Positions 25,061 to 33,658 of a stretch of DNA of 64,000 nucleotides are shown here, piece after piece. The notes below the pieces were generated by a model. That model ran no database searches. It saw nothing but the letters and a program-made list of their open reading frames with translations, and was not told the origin of the DNA. The DNA is from CBDDIP01 sp965229005 (GTDB taxonomy: Bacteria > Actinomycetota > Acidimicrobiia > Acidimicrobiales > Ilumatobacteraceae): contig CBDDIP010000002.1 of the NCBI GenBank assembly GCA_965229005.1, positions 2,542,001 through 2,606,000 of the forward strand. The letters run 5' to 3'. The translations under genes were made by a program, and so were the position numbers. Every line of letters starts with the position of its first letter. The first letter of the stretch is position 1.

Positions 25061-26005
25061 TCAACGCCCAGCCAGCTCGGCGACGACGGGTGCGAACTTG
25101 GCCGCATCGTTGCCGCCGACGATGACGTAGCTGAAGCCCCAGCGCTCACGGAGCGCCAGCAGCTTGTCGACGAGCATCGACGGCGGGCCAATGAGCGCGT
25201 ACGGGCTCTGTTGCAGCATCGGGACGTCGACACCGATCGCACTGGCGAGGCCGGCCATCGCCGCGTCGCCGTCATCGGTGACGTTGACGAGGAACGAGCG
25301 GATGTTGAGCTCGATCGCATCAAGGCGGTCGCCGGCCGCAGCGCGCACGATGCCGATCTTCTCGTCGACCGACTCGGCCGTCATCCCGCCGATGGCCTCC
25401 GGACCGATGCGGCCGGCGTGCATGTTCGGGTTGATGCCGATGATGTCGGCGTGCTTGGCAGCGATGCCGAGGACGCGCTTGCCGCCACCGCCGATGAGGA
25501 TCGGCGGGCACGGCGCCTGCACCGGCTTGGGCAGCGCGTCGTGCTCGGTGATCGTGTAGTGCGTGCCGCTGAACGAGAACGCACCGGGAGCCATCGCCCT
25601 GCGGATGATCTCCAGACCTTCGACGAAGCGGTCGATGCGCACACCGGCGCTGTCGTAGGGGATGCCTGACTGCTCGTAGTCGGTGATCATCCAGCCGGCC
25701 CCGAGGCCGATCTCGACGCGCCCGTCGGAGATCACGTCGAGCGTGGCCAGTTCCTTGGCGAGGACGATCGGGTGCTTGTAGTCGTTGTCGAACACGAGGG
25801 CGCCCACGCGCAGCGTCGTGGTGACGGCGGCTGCTGCGGTGAGCGCGACCATCGGCGCGTACTGGTCGCCGAAGTGGTCGGGCATCGTGAGCGTGCTGTA
25901 GCCGAGCGATTCGACCTGTCGGGCCAGCTCGGTCCACGCCGCGCCGTTGGCGGCCTTGTCGGCCTGCACGCCGAACCGGAAGGGGTGATCGCTCGTGTTG
26001 CTCAT
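25061..26005 (-). CDS. LLM-class F420-dependent oxidoreductase
   Basis: 314 residues from ATG 26005 (TACCGT hexamer 7 bp upstream). Luciferase-like monooxygenase TIM barrel: FRFGVQADKAANGAAWTELARQVESLGYSTLTMPDHF, RVEIGLGAGWMITDYEQSGI, PPILIGGGGKRVLGIAAKHADIIGIN. Resembles the actinobacterial F420-dependent subgroup that starts with RFGVQ. Substrate unknown. First gene of a two-gene unit with the Gfo/Idh oxidoreductase; divergent from the penicillin-binding protein gene. Confidence 0.88.
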   Translation of the reverse strand: MSNTSDHPFRFGVQADKAANGAAWTELARQVESLGYSTLTMPDHFGDQYAPMVALTAAAAVTTTLRVGALVFDNDYKHPIVLAKELATLDVISDGRVEIGLGAGWMITDYEQSGIPYDSAGVRIDRFVEGLEIIRRAMAPGAFSFSGTHYTITEHDALPKPVQAPCPPILIGGGGKRVLGIAAKHADIIGINPNMHAGRIGPEAIGGMTAESVDEKIGIVRAAAGDRLDAIELNIRSFLVNVTDDGDAAMAGLASAIGVDVPMLQQSPYALIGPPSMLVDKLLALRERWGFSYVIVGGNDAAKFAPVVAELAGR

Positions 26006-26012
26006 GCGCGGC

Positions 26013-26018
26013 ACGGTA
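26013..26018 (-). promoter_or_regulatory. -10-like hexamer, LLM oxidoreductase
   Basis: TACCGT on the minus strand 7 bp before ATG 26005. Confidence 0.5.
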
Positions 26019-26052
26019 CACGGGGTGATGCCCTGCGCGAAGGGGCGGAAAC

Positions 26053-26058
26053 TAGCCT
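26053..26058 (+). promoter_or_regulatory. -10-like hexamer, penicillin-binding protein gene
   Basis: TAGCCT 9 bp before GTG 26068; divergent leaderless pair with the hexamer at 26013. Confidence 0.5.
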
Positions 26059-26067
26059 CGACGGCGC

Positions 26068-28347
26068 GTGCACCGACTTGCCTGGCCACTCCGCTTTGCC
26101 TGCATCGTGCTGGCGGGTGCTCTGCTGCTCACCGGCGCTGCCATTGGCATCGCGCCGCGCCTGTGGCGCACCGCGAATGCTCACGAGCAGATGCCCGTGT
26201 CGCTGCCCGACTTCCAGCCGCTGTCGCAACGCACGCTGGTGTACGACATCGCCGGCAACGTCATCGCCGTCTTCGAACGGGAGAACAGCCAGCCGGTGAA
26301 GCTGGCGCAGGTGCCGCCCGATGTCGTCAGCGCGGTGCTCGCCGTCGAGGACACCGAGTACTACGTGCACCACGGCGTGAACCTGCGCAGCTTCGCTCGC
26401 GCCCTGCTGTCCAACTTCTCCAGCGACGCGCCACGGCAGGGTGCCAGCACCATCACCCAGCAGGTGGTGAAGAACGAGTTCCTCGCCGGTCTCCCGCGCG
26501 ACGGGCGCTACAAGGGTCTGCAAGCGCACTACGCAACGATGCTCGAGAAGGAGAAGACGAAGGACGAGATCCTCGAGCGCTACCTCAACACCGTGTTCTT
26601 CGGCAACAACGCGTACGGGTTGCAGGCTGCTGCCGAGGTGTACTTCGGCAAGAACGTCGAAGACCTGACGATGATCGAGGGCGCGTTCCTGGCCGGGCTC
26701 GTGCAGTCCCCGTCGGGGTACGACCCGATCCGCCACCCGGATCCGTCGCGGCGCCGGTTCCGCACCGTGCTCGATCGGCTGGTGGACACCGGGCTGGTGA
26801 CGAAGACCGACGCGGCGACGCTCGGCGACGAGTGGGTGATCCCGGAGACGACGCGCAAACTGTCGACGATCAGCACCAAGCCGACCTACTACACCGACGC
26901 GTTGCGCACCTACCTGCTGGAGAAGTCGAACATCCTCGGGCCGACCGAGCAGGAGCGCGCCAACCTGCTGTACCGCGGCGGGTTGCGCATCCACACCACG
27001 CTCGATCCGAAGATGCAGGCGGATGCCGAACTTGCCCGCAACCGGCTGCCGAACACCGCCGCCGGGTTCGACGCGGCGATCATCTCGCTCGACACCCGGT
27101 CCGGGGCGATCAAGGCAATGGTCGGCGGCAAGGGCTTCGGCACGCCGAGCGTGATCAACATGACGTTGGAGCCGCGGCAGACCGGCTCGAGCATCAAGTT
27201 CTTCATCCTCGCCGCGGCGCTGCAGGCCGGGGCCCAACCGACCGACATCATCGACGGCGTGCGCGGCTGCTCGCTGCCGGACCCCGGTGATCCGAAGGCG
27301 CCACCGTTCATCGTCGAGGACGGCGTCGCCGGCAAGATCGGCACGCTCAGCGAGGTGACGTGGCTGTCGTTGAACTGCGCCTACGCCCGCCTGTCACAGA
27401 TCGTCGGCCTCAGCCGCGTCGTCGACACGACGTACCGGATGGCGCAGTCGGCGTACCTGTACCAGGGCCAGGACCCCAAGGAGCGCGAGCCGATCCACCC
27501 GTACGCCAGCTTCGCCACGGGCGCCAACGAGATGGCCCCGATCGACATGGCGTCGGGCATGCAGACCCTTGCCAACCAGGGCGTGCACCAGGAGCCGTAC
27601 TACGTCGACCTCATCGACCGGGCCGACGGCACGCGCATGTACACGCACGAGAACGTCGGCGTGCAGGTGCTCGACCCGGGTGTCGCGCTCACGGCGATCA
27701 GCACCCTGAAGGGCGTGCTCACCCGCGGCACCGCGCGCAACGCGCTGTCGAAGTTCCCCCGCCCGGCGGCCGGCAAGACCGGCACCCAGGAGGACAACAC
27801 CAACTCCTGGTTCGTCGGCGCGACGCCCGAGCTCACCACCGCGGTGTGGGTGGGCAACCCCAACGGCTACGTGGCGATGAACAACATCCCCGAGTTCCGC
27901 GCCGACGGCGTCAGCAAGGTGCAGGGCGGCACCTACCCCGCGCTGATCTGGGGCAAGTTCATGGAACCGGCGCTCGACGGACTGCCGGTCACCGACTGGC
28001 CCGCCGCACCGGCACCGGCCCGCAAGGCGCTGCGCCTCTACCTGCCCGGCGTCGAGTGCCTCGCCCGTCTCGTCAGCGGCACGTTGCCGCCGAACCCGGG
28101 GGAGGCGACGACCACCAGCACGACGACGCCGCCGGCGACCGATCCGCTGACCGGCCAGCCGATCCCGACGACACCGACCACGCCGCCGAAGGCGGTCATC
28201 CAGCAGGTCGACAGCGGCACCACCATCGCCCCCGACGTGCTCGATCCTCGCGCGCCGATCCCCGCGGTGGATCTGAAGACCGTCGTGTACAACTGCCTGA
28301 AGCCGCCGCCGAACGTCGTCGTCACCGGCAAGAAGCCGAAGCCATGA
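26068..28347 (+). CDS. class A penicillin-binding protein (bifunctional transglycosylase/transpeptidase)
   Basis: 759 residues from GTG 26068. One N-terminal membrane anchor (~8-28). The GT51 glycosyltransferase domain (~60-225) has the catalytic EDTEYYVHHG (Glu94) and the GASTITQQVVKN motif. The transpeptidase domain (~320-620) has SxxK at S374-K377 (GSSIKFF), SxN at S434-N436 (SLNCAY) and KTGT at 570-573. The C-terminal ~90 residues are a Thr/Pro-rich extracellular tail with two cysteines. It polymerises and cross-links peptidoglycan. It has its own promoter. Confidence 0.95.
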   Translation: MHRLAWPLRFACIVLAGALLLTGAAIGIAPRLWRTANAHEQMPVSLPDFQPLSQRTLVYDIAGNVIAVFERENSQPVKLAQVPPDVVSAVLAVEDTEYYVHHGVNLRSFARALLSNFSSDAPRQGASTITQQVVKNEFLAGLPRDGRYKGLQAHYATMLEKEKTKDEILERYLNTVFFGNNAYGLQAAAEVYFGKNVEDLTMIEGAFLAGLVQSPSGYDPIRHPDPSRRRFRTVLDRLVDTGLVTKTDAATLGDEWVIPETTRKLSTISTKPTYYTDALRTYLLEKSNILGPTEQERANLLYRGGLRIHTTLDPKMQADAELARNRLPNTAAGFDAAIISLDTRSGAIKAMVGGKGFGTPSVINMTLEPRQTGSSIKFFILAAALQAGAQPTDIIDGVRGCSLPDPGDPKAPPFIVEDGVAGKIGTLSEVTWLSLNCAYARLSQIVGLSRVVDTTYRMAQSAYLYQGQDPKEREPIHPYASFATGANEMAPIDMASGMQTLANQGVHQEPYYVDLIDRADGTRMYTHENVGVQVLDPGVALTAISTLKGVLTRGTARNALSKFPRPAAGKTGTQEDNTNSWFVGATPELTTAVWVGNPNGYVAMNNIPEFRADGVSKVQGGTYPALIWGKFMEPALDGLPVTDWPAAPAPARKALRLYLPGVECLARLVSGTLPPNPGEATTTSTTTPPATDPLTGQPIPTTPTTPPKAVIQQVDSGTTIAPDVLDPRAPIPAVDLKTVVYNCLKPPPNVVVTGKKPKP

Positions 28348-28356
28348 GCGGTGCCC

Positions 28357-28362
28357 TAGCCT
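28357..28362 (+). promoter_or_regulatory. -10-like hexamer, zinc-ribbon protein gene
   Basis: TAGCCT 7 bp before ATG 28370. Confidence 0.5.
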
Positions 28363-28369
28363 CCCGACG

Positions 28370-29074
28370 ATGAACGGTTCCGCGCTCCTGGCGCTGCAGC
28401 GCATCGACACCTCCCTCGACGCGATCGCCAACCGACGTGCCCGGCTGCCCGAGTCGGCTGCGCTTGCCGCTGCCACGGCGGCGGTACGAGCTCATCGAGC
28501 GGCGATCGCCGCAGCGCAGCAACGAGCGGCCGACGCGCAGACGGTGATCGACGGCACCGAGCACGAGAGCGAGGCGCTGACGGCCAAGCGCACTCGCCTG
28601 GAGGCACAGCTGAAGACGGTGATCGCGCCCCGCGAGGCCGAGGCGTTGATGCACGAGATCGCCACGATCAACGGCCATCGCAGCGACCTCGACGATCGCG
28701 AGCTCGAAGCGTTGGAAGCGCAGGCCGCTGCGGAGGACGAAGCGTCGTCGCTCGCCTCGAGCGAGGGCGGGTTGGTCGACGCCGAGGCCGAGGCGCAGGC
28801 AACGCTCGACGCGGTGATGGCGACGCTCGACGAGGAGCAGGCCGCGCTGCGGTTGCAGCGCGAGACCGCGGTCGCCGTGTTCGACGCGACCGAGTTGCAG
28901 GAGTACGACACGATGCGCAAGCGCCACGACGGCGTCGCCATCTCCGTGCTGGACGGGCTGCGCTGCACGGGTTGCCACCTCGACCTCTCGCGTGCCGAGG
29001 TCGATCAGCTGAAGGCGCTGCCCGCCGACGAGGTCGCCGACTGTCCGCAGTGCGGTCGCTGGCTCGCTCGCTGA
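28370..29074 (+). CDS. coiled-coil protein with C-terminal zinc ribbon
   Basis: 234 residues: a long, Ala/Glu/Arg-rich coiled coil (about 10-185) and a C-terminal C4 zinc ribbon (CTGCHLDLSRAEVDQLKAL...CPQCGRW). This matches the widespread actinobacterial family of putative nucleic-acid-binding zinc-ribbon proteins (CT398-like), usually found near a Nif3-like protein or RNase H genes; neither is in the immediate neighbourhood here. Function unknown. A leaderless hexamer precedes the start. Confidence 0.85.
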   Translation: MNGSALLALQRIDTSLDAIANRRARLPESAALAAATAAVRAHRAAIAAAQQRAADAQTVIDGTEHESEALTAKRTRLEAQLKTVIAPREAEALMHEIATINGHRSDLDDRELEALEAQAAAEDEASSLASSEGGLVDAEAEAQATLDAVMATLDEEQAALRLQRETAVAVFDATELQEYDTMRKRHDGVAISVLDGLRCTGCHLDLSRAEVDQLKALPADEVADCPQCGRWLAR

Positions 29075-29089
29075 GCCCGACCGGCCTCC

Positions 29090-29581
29090 ATGTTTCTCTG
29101 GTTCATCGGCACTGCGGTGCTGTCCGTGTGGTTCGTGTTCCGTGACCCGCGCTTCGACTACCGGTTGCTCGCGTTGGGTTCGCTCGTCCCCGACCTGATC
29201 GATGTTCCGATGGGTCGAGCGCGATGGGCACACAGCCTGACGGTCGCGGTCGCCGTGCTCGTGGTGATCATGCTCGCGACCGCCGGACGCAAGCCGATCC
29301 GTCGCCTCCTGCTGGCGCTGCCGATCGGGATGATGCTGCACCTCGTTTTCGACGGGATCTTCTCGTCGACCAAGGTCTTCTGGTGGCCGTTCGCCGGGTC
29401 GTGGGGCAGCGTGCGGGTGCCATCGCTGGAGCGTGGCTGGCTCGACGTCGTGTTCGAGCTGGCGGGGGCGGGGATGCTGGTGTGGGCGTGGCGACGCTTC
29501 GGCCTCGACGATCCGCAACGCCGATCGACCCTGGTGCGCCACGGACATCTGAGCGAAGCGCGGCCCGGCGTGCGGCGTTGA
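29090..29581 (+). CDS. membrane protein, LexA-binding/metal-dependent-hydrolase-like
   Basis: 163 residues, 15 bp after the zinc-ribbon gene. Four hydrophobic segments with embedded polar residues: FDYRLLALGSLVPDLIDVPMG, ARWAHSLTVAVAVLV, LALPIGMMLHLVFDGIF, and a final helix FELAGAGMLVWAW. The GSLxPDLID and HLxFDG motifs are reminiscent of YdjM-like membrane-associated metal-dependent hydrolases (a tentative match). No known substrate. Confidence 0.7.
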   Translation: MFLWFIGTAVLSVWFVFRDPRFDYRLLALGSLVPDLIDVPMGRARWAHSLTVAVAVLVVIMLATAGRKPIRRLLLALPIGMMLHLVFDGIFSSTKVFWWPFAGSWGSVRVPSLERGWLDVVFELAGAGMLVWAWRRFGLDDPQRRSTLVRHGHLSEARPGVRR

Positions 29582-29606
29582 ACGATCTGCGTGCGACACT
29601 GGCGCA

Positions 29607-30173
29607 GTGCTGATCCTCGTTCGACACGGCCGCACCGAGGCCAACGCGTCCGGTCGGCTGCAGGGCTGCCTCGACCTCCCGCTCGACGAGGTCGGCGTCG
29701 AGCAGGTGCGCGCGCTGGCCGAGCACCTGGGCCCGCCCGACCGGATGATCACCTCACCGCTGTTGCGCGCTCGCCAGACCGCTGAGGCGTTCGGTGTGCC
29801 GTACGAGGTCGACGACCGGTGGGAGGAGCTGCACTACGGCGAGTTCGAGGGCCGCTCGATGAACGAGGTCAGCCCGGAGACGTGGCAGCGGTGGCGCACC
29901 GATCCGGACTTCGCGCCGCGAGACGGCGAGAGCATGAATCAGCTCGGTGCGCGTGTGTGGGCCGCGTGCGAGTCACTGTGTGACGAGGCCGCCGATCAGA
30001 ACGTGATCGTGGCGACGCACGTCTCGCCGATCAAGGCAGCGGTCGCGTGGGCCTTGAACGTCGACCTGAAGATGTCGTGGCGTTGCCACCTCGATCAAGC
30101 GTCGATCTGCCGCATCGCCATGCTGGCGCGCGGTCCCGTGCTCGTCGGGTTCAACGAAGTCGTCTGGGCCTGA
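29607..30173 (+). CDS. histidine phosphatase family protein (phosphoglycerate-mutase-like)
   Basis: 188 residues from GTG 29607. Catalytic RHG motif LILVRHGRTEANASGRLQG with the phospho-accepting His in the first ten residues, LITSPLLRARQTAEAF-like TSPLLRARQTAEAF, the acidic WEELHYGEFEGRS, and the second histidine in VIVATHVSPIKAAV. A small broad-specificity phosphatase; CobC/GpmB-like, with no clue to substrate. Convergent with the DUF1508 gene. Confidence 0.9.
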   Translation: MLILVRHGRTEANASGRLQGCLDLPLDEVGVEQVRALAEHLGPPDRMITSPLLRARQTAEAFGVPYEVDDRWEELHYGEFEGRSMNEVSPETWQRWRTDPDFAPRDGESMNQLGARVWAACESLCDEAADQNVIVATHVSPIKAAVAWALNVDLKMSWRCHLDQASICRIAMLARGPVLVGFNEVVWA

Positions 30174-30188
30174 CCGCCCAGGACGCGG

Positions 30189-30371
30189 TCAGGTGAGGTC
30201 GTCGATGCGTGCCGTCGGCGCGTCTCGCTTCACGGCCTCGATGCCGTTCAGCGCTCCGGCCTTCGCCGTGTAGCCCTCGCCGCCGGTGGCGATGATCTGA
30301 CCGTTGGCGGATCGCAGACGCCAGCGGTACTGATCGTCGGTTCCCTGGTAGACCTCGAACTCTGCGGCCAT
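30189..30371 (-). CDS. DUF1508 (YegP-like) protein
   Basis: 60 residues from ATG 30371, with GGGAGG 6 nt upstream. One DUF1508 unit: FEVYQGTDDQYRWRLRSANGQIIATGGEGYTAKAGALNGIEAVKRDAP. Small beta-alpha fold of unknown function. No signal peptide. Confidence 0.88.
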   Translation of the reverse strand: MAAEFEVYQGTDDQYRWRLRSANGQIIATGGEGYTAKAGALNGIEAVKRDAPTARIDDLT

Positions 30372-30437
30372 CGTGCGCCTCCCGTCGAGCGCACCCCCAC
30401 GACGCGCTCGTGCCGAACGGTAGTGCCGATGCACCGA

Positions 30438-30749
30438 TCAGGAGCGCGACGCTCGCGGGCGTCGCAGCCGTCGTCGCAGGCTGGCGAGCGACGGCGCCGG
30501 CCAGATCTCCCCGACCTCCACGCGCAGCGCGGCCGCGATGGCGAAGCGCAGAAGATCGCGCGGCGCGACCACGCCCTGTTCGACGCGGGCGATCGTCGAC
30601 TCGCTGGTCGACACGATCAAGGCGAGCTCTCGACGATCGAGACCGCGCGCCTGGCGCAGCACGGCCAGCCGTTCACCGCAGCGATGGAGCCACTCGTGCT
30701 CGAGTTGTCGCGCGGAGAGATCGGGTTCGGGCCGGTTCACATCCACCAC
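30438..30749 (-). CDS. XRE-family helix-turn-helix regulator
   Basis: 103 residues from GTG 30749. HTH_3 domain at ~25-80 (RLAVLRQARGLDRRELALIVSTSESTIARVEQGVVAPRDLLRFAIAAALRVEVGEIWP), with an Arg-rich tail (LRRRLRRPRASRS) that could add DNA contacts. Divergent from the EamA transporter gene; palindrome and repeat sequences between them could be its binding sites. Confidence 0.88.
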   Translation of the reverse strand: MVDVNRPEPDLSARQLEHEWLHRCGERLAVLRQARGLDRRELALIVSTSESTIARVEQGVVAPRDLLRFAIAAALRVEVGEIWPAPSLASLRRRLRRPRASRS

Positions 30750-30776
30750 AAGTGCGCAGCGTCGGTTTGCTGACGG

Positions 30777-30807
30777 AACCTTGACAGATTTCTCGAAACC
30801 TTGGTTT
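30777..30807. promoter_or_regulatory. candidate operator for the XRE regulator
   Basis: AACCTTG occurs at 30777 and 30797, exactly 20 bp apart, and the second copy lies in the palindrome AAACCTTGGTTT (30796-30807). A TTGACA lies at 30781. Located 28-58 bp upstream of the XRE start; ownership of these sites is inference. Confidence 0.45.
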
Positions 30808-30834
30808 TGCCGTGCACCTGTTCGGGTACGACGT

Positions 30835-30961
30835 CACCGGGTGGACGGTTCGCCGCTCACCCCGGTGCAGGCGTCGGAGGGATCAACCCCGCCCACGCCA
30901 CCGTCTGCACGACGATGAGCCCTGGCCACTCGGTGTCCGCCCGCCCCGGCCGGGGCTCATC
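30835..30961 (+). promoter_or_regulatory. structured leader upstream of the EamA transporter
   Basis: Three long complementary pairs: CACCGGGTG (30835-30843) with CACCCCGGTG (30858-30867); GTGCAG (30865-30870) with CTGCAC (30905-30910), which shares bases with the first pair; and GATGAGCCC (30914-30922) with GGGCTCATC (30953-30961), ending 20 bp before the start codon. Overlapping alternative stems are typical of regulatory leaders, but no known riboswitch consensus was recognised. Confidence 0.4.
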
Positions 30962-30981
30962 CGCGTGCGGGGTCACGCGCG

Positions 30982-32049
30982 ATGATGGTCGCCATCGAGA
31001 CTCGAGCCATCGACGTTCGACACGGCATCGTCCGATGTGCGATCGCCGCCGTCCTGTTCGGCGTGTCTGCGCCGGCCGCGTCGCAGCTCGCTGACGAGCT
31101 CGGAGCGTTCACGTTGGCGGGGTTGCTGTACGTGGGCGCGGCGATCGCCGTCGTTCCCGTCATCGGACGCACGCGTCCCAACCGTGCGTCGCTGCGACGC
31201 GGTGCACCACGTCTGGCAACGGCCGTCGTGCTCGGCGGTGCAGTCGGCCCGGTGCTGCTGGCCGCTGGCCTCAGCCGCGCTCCCGCGGCGACGGCGTCGT
31301 TGCTGCTCAACCTGGAGCTCGTGTTCACGGCCGTCCTCGCCTTCCTGTTCTTTCGCGAGCACCTCGGTCGTCGTGTCGTCGCCGGCACCGCACTCGTCGT
31401 GGTCGCCGGCGTCGCACTCGGCTGGTCCGGCGACCCGAGCGCTCGCTGGGGCGCGCTCCTCATCGCCGGCGCGTGCCTGTGCTGGGGGTTGGACAACTGC
31501 CTCACCGCCAATCTCGACGAGCTCGCGCCGTCGCACATCACCTTCGTCAAGGGCGTGATCGCCGGGGGAGCGAACCTGACGATCGGCCTGCTGCTGCACG
31601 GCTCGGTCTCCGCTGGCGCAGTGCTCGCCGCGCTCGTCATCGGGGCCTTCGGGTACGGCGTGTCGATCACGTTGTGGGTCGCCGGAGCACGCGAGCTCGG
31701 CGCCGCCCGCGGGCAGCTGGTGTTCGCGGTGGCGCCGTTCGTCGGAGCGATCGTGGCCTGGACGGTCTTCGGCGATGACGTGACCGTGCGCGAAGTGATG
31801 TCGCTCGTCGTGGCCGCAGTCGGGGTCAGCTTCGTGCTGCGAAGTGAACACCTCCACGATCATGTCCACGAGCCGGCGGAGCACGACCACGAGCATCGCC
31901 ATGACGACGGACATCACGAACACGTGCACGACGATCCAGTGGCACTCGGCGCGCGCCATCAGCACCGCCACCATCATGAGCGGCTCGTGCACGCCCACCC
32001 GCACGTGCCAGATGTGCATCATCGACACGAGCACTCGCACGGCGGTTGA
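30982..32049 (+). CDS. EamA/DMT-superfamily transporter with histidine-rich C-terminal tail
   Basis: 355 residues from ATG 30982 (a second ATG follows at 30985). About ten transmembrane segments forming two EamA halves (e.g. GVSAPAASQLADELGAFTLAGLLYVG, LLLNLELVFTAVLAFLFFREHLGRRV, LELGAARGQLVFAVAPFVGAIVAWTVFGDD-like). From about residue 290 the tail is extremely His/Asp/Glu-rich (HDHVHEPAEHDHEHRHDDGH and onward, more than 20 His). This suggests binding or export of a transition metal, or metal sensing on the cytoplasmic side. Divergent from an XRE regulator. Confidence 0.85.
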   Translation: MMVAIETRAIDVRHGIVRCAIAAVLFGVSAPAASQLADELGAFTLAGLLYVGAAIAVVPVIGRTRPNRASLRRGAPRLATAVVLGGAVGPVLLAAGLSRAPAATASLLLNLELVFTAVLAFLFFREHLGRRVVAGTALVVVAGVALGWSGDPSARWGALLIAGACLCWGLDNCLTANLDELAPSHITFVKGVIAGGANLTIGLLLHGSVSAGAVLAALVIGAFGYGVSITLWVAGARELGAARGQLVFAVAPFVGAIVAWTVFGDDVTVREVMSLVVAAVGVSFVLRSEHLHDHVHEPAEHDHEHRHDDGHHEHVHDDPVALGARHQHRHHHERLVHAHPHVPDVHHRHEHSHGG

Positions 32050-32085
32050 TCGCGATGGTGCATCTGCACTAACCCCGTGACCAAG

Positions 32086-32091
32086 TAAGGT
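32086..32091 (+). promoter_or_regulatory. -10-like hexamer upstream of the 83-residue protein gene
   Basis: TAAGGT; predicted transcription start about 32098, leaving a ~35-nt leader with GGAGGA before ATG 32133. Confidence 0.4.
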
Positions 32092-32132
32092 GACCCATCG
32101 TTCGGTTGTTCCCCTGACCCCTCGGAGGAGCC

Positions 32133-32384
32133 ATGCAGATCACTGTCCACTTGGACGATGGACAGACCGTCACCGGCGTGCTCGTCGGCAGCGAAGAGTC
32201 GGACGACTGGCACCTGGTCGTGCCTTCCGCCACCTCGTTGCACCCTGACGCGACCGGCTTCGTACGTCTCGACGGCGACAGCTTCTCGGTGTCGCACCGC
32301 GATGGCGTGTTCGTGCTGGCCGCTCGTGACGGCATCAGGCATCGTCCGGCAGTCATGCCGACGCCCGGCCGCGCCACGCTGTGA
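32133..32384 (+). CDS. small conserved-looking protein, 83 residues
   Basis: Good evidence as a gene: ATG 32133 with GGAGGA 4-9 nt upstream and a promoter-like hexamer before it. Sequence MQITVHLDDGQTVTGVLVGS then SDDWHLVVPSATS, TGFVRLDGDSFSVSHRDGVFVLA: short beta strands, no membrane segment, possibly a small SH3- or barrel-like domain. I do not recognise a family. Confidence 0.7.
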   Translation: MQITVHLDDGQTVTGVLVGSEESDDWHLVVPSATSLHPDATGFVRLDGDSFSVSHRDGVFVLAARDGIRHRPAVMPTPGRATL

Positions 32385-32434
32385 CGAGGCGCTGAAGTCG
32401 GCGGCGCGAGACTGACGGCGTGGGAACGGGCAAC

Positions 32435-33202
32435 ATGAGGGTGAGCGAGATCTGGCGGCACCCGGTGAAGTCGTTGCAAGGCGAGTCGCTCGCGACGGCG
32501 ACGCTCGAGGCCGACGGGTTGCACGGCGATCGGTGCTGGGGCATCCGCGACGACGCGACTGGTCGAATCCTCACCGGACGGCGTGAGCCGGAGCTGTTGC
32601 TCGCATCGGCGTCGCTGGACGCCGACGGTCAGCCGGTGATCACGCTGCCATCCGGAGCGGTGCATCGCGGTACGGGTGCGGACGTCGATGCGGCGCTGTC
32701 CGACTGGCTGCGCCGGCCGGTGACGTTGGTCGGTTCCGTCGGCGCGCCCGCGGCGCCGGCCGAGTTCTTCGCCGATGCCACCGACGACAGCAGTGAGGCC
32801 CTCGAGTGGACGATGCCCGCCGGTCGTTTCGTCGACGCGCTGCCCATCCTGTTGCTGACGACCGCGAGCATGCGCGCCGGTGCCGCCCTGCATCCGGCCG
32901 GTGACTGGGGCGTGCGTCGTTTCCGCCCGAACGTGCTCGTCGAGGTGGATGGCGATGGTTGGATCGAGGACTCGTGGTGCGGTCACTCGGTGCAGCTCGG
33001 CGGCGTTGCGCTGCAGCCCGTCGCCGGGTGCAGTCGCTGCACGATGGTCACCCGGCCGCAGCCCGGCATCGATCGAGACCTCGACATGTACCGAACCCTC
33101 GCTCGCCACCACGGCGGCACGATGGGCGTCTGGTCCACCGTGCAGACGCCCGGCAACCTCCGCGTCGGCGCCAACGTCACCGTCGCAAAACTGGATGTCT
33201 GA
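32435..33202 (+). CDS. MOSC domain protein (with N-terminal MOSC_N barrel)
   Basis: 255 residues from ATG 32435; an in-frame GTG at 32420 would add five residues, but the family normally begins right at MxVxEIWRxPVKSLQGE. MOSC_N domain (1-~100) with GLHGDRCWGIRD, then the MOSC domain with FRPNVLVEVDGDGWIEDSWCGHSVQLG, and the conserved Cys-containing CSRCTMVTRPQPG. MOSC proteins handle molybdenum cofactor or sulfur transfer (YcbX/mARC-like). A hairpin overlaps the stop codon. Confidence 0.88.
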   Translation: MRVSEIWRHPVKSLQGESLATATLEADGLHGDRCWGIRDDATGRILTGRREPELLLASASLDADGQPVITLPSGAVHRGTGADVDAALSDWLRRPVTLVGSVGAPAAPAEFFADATDDSSEALEWTMPAGRFVDALPILLLTTASMRAGAALHPAGDWGVRRFRPNVLVEVDGDGWIEDSWCGHSVQLGGVALQPVAGCSRCTMVTRPQPGIDRDLDMYRTLARHHGGTMGVWSTVQTPGNLRVGANVTVAKLDV

Positions 33203-33236
33203 GCGTCGGACTATGCCGCGCCCAGACATCCAGTTT
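33188..33236. terminator. inverted repeat spanning the MOSC gene stop
   Basis: Perfect 14-bp arms AAACTGGATGTCTG (33188-33201) and CAGACATCCAGTTT (33223-33236) with a 21-nt loop. It overlaps the stop codon, so it can act as a terminator. Confidence 0.55.
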
Positions 33237-33301
33237 CGGTGATCGCTGCCGTTCGGGCCACTCGCCCCGTAGCCGCTCCATTCGTGTCGGCAGTTCCGCG
33301 T

Positions 33302-33502
33302 TCAATCCGACCGCTGGACTCTGCCTGCTACCCACGGAGCAAGGATGGTGGCGGCCATCGCCGGGGCGATGATCGCGAGGTAGACCGGAAACGACTCGCC
33401 CTGCCCGCCGCCGGCCCACCGCCAGATGACGTAGCTGGCCAGCGCACCGACTGCGTAGATCGTGATCGCGAGCACCCTCGCCCAGCCCCGCGTCCGAGAC
33501 AT
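33302..33502 (-). CDS. small two-helix membrane protein
   Basis: 66 residues from ATG 33502: RTRGWARVLAITIYAVGALASYVIWRW, a short GGGQGES loop, and VYLAIIAPAMAATILAPWVAG, two membrane helices with a basic C-terminus. A GGAG directly abuts the ATG, so the start may differ; the open frame extends upstream without obvious coding character. I do not recognise a family. Confidence 0.45.
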   Translation of the reverse strand: MSRTRGWARVLAITIYAVGALASYVIWRWAGGGQGESFPVYLAIIAPAMAATILAPWVAGRVQRSD

Positions 33503-33658
33503 CTCCGTCACATCAGGCTGCGGATCGCGCTCGAAGGGCCATGTCGCGCATCGTGCTCGCTCGTGGCCGTCGGCGCAACCATCTCGCTCAGCGCCGCTGC
33601 CGATCCTTGACCAGGAACTCGTCCCGAGACGTCGCCCGAGCTGGACACCCGCTAGCAG

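Noticed and set aside
30835..30961. Cobalamin, NiCo or yybP-ykoY riboswitch upstream of the EamA transporter
   Set aside because: None of the conserved core motifs could be found by eye.
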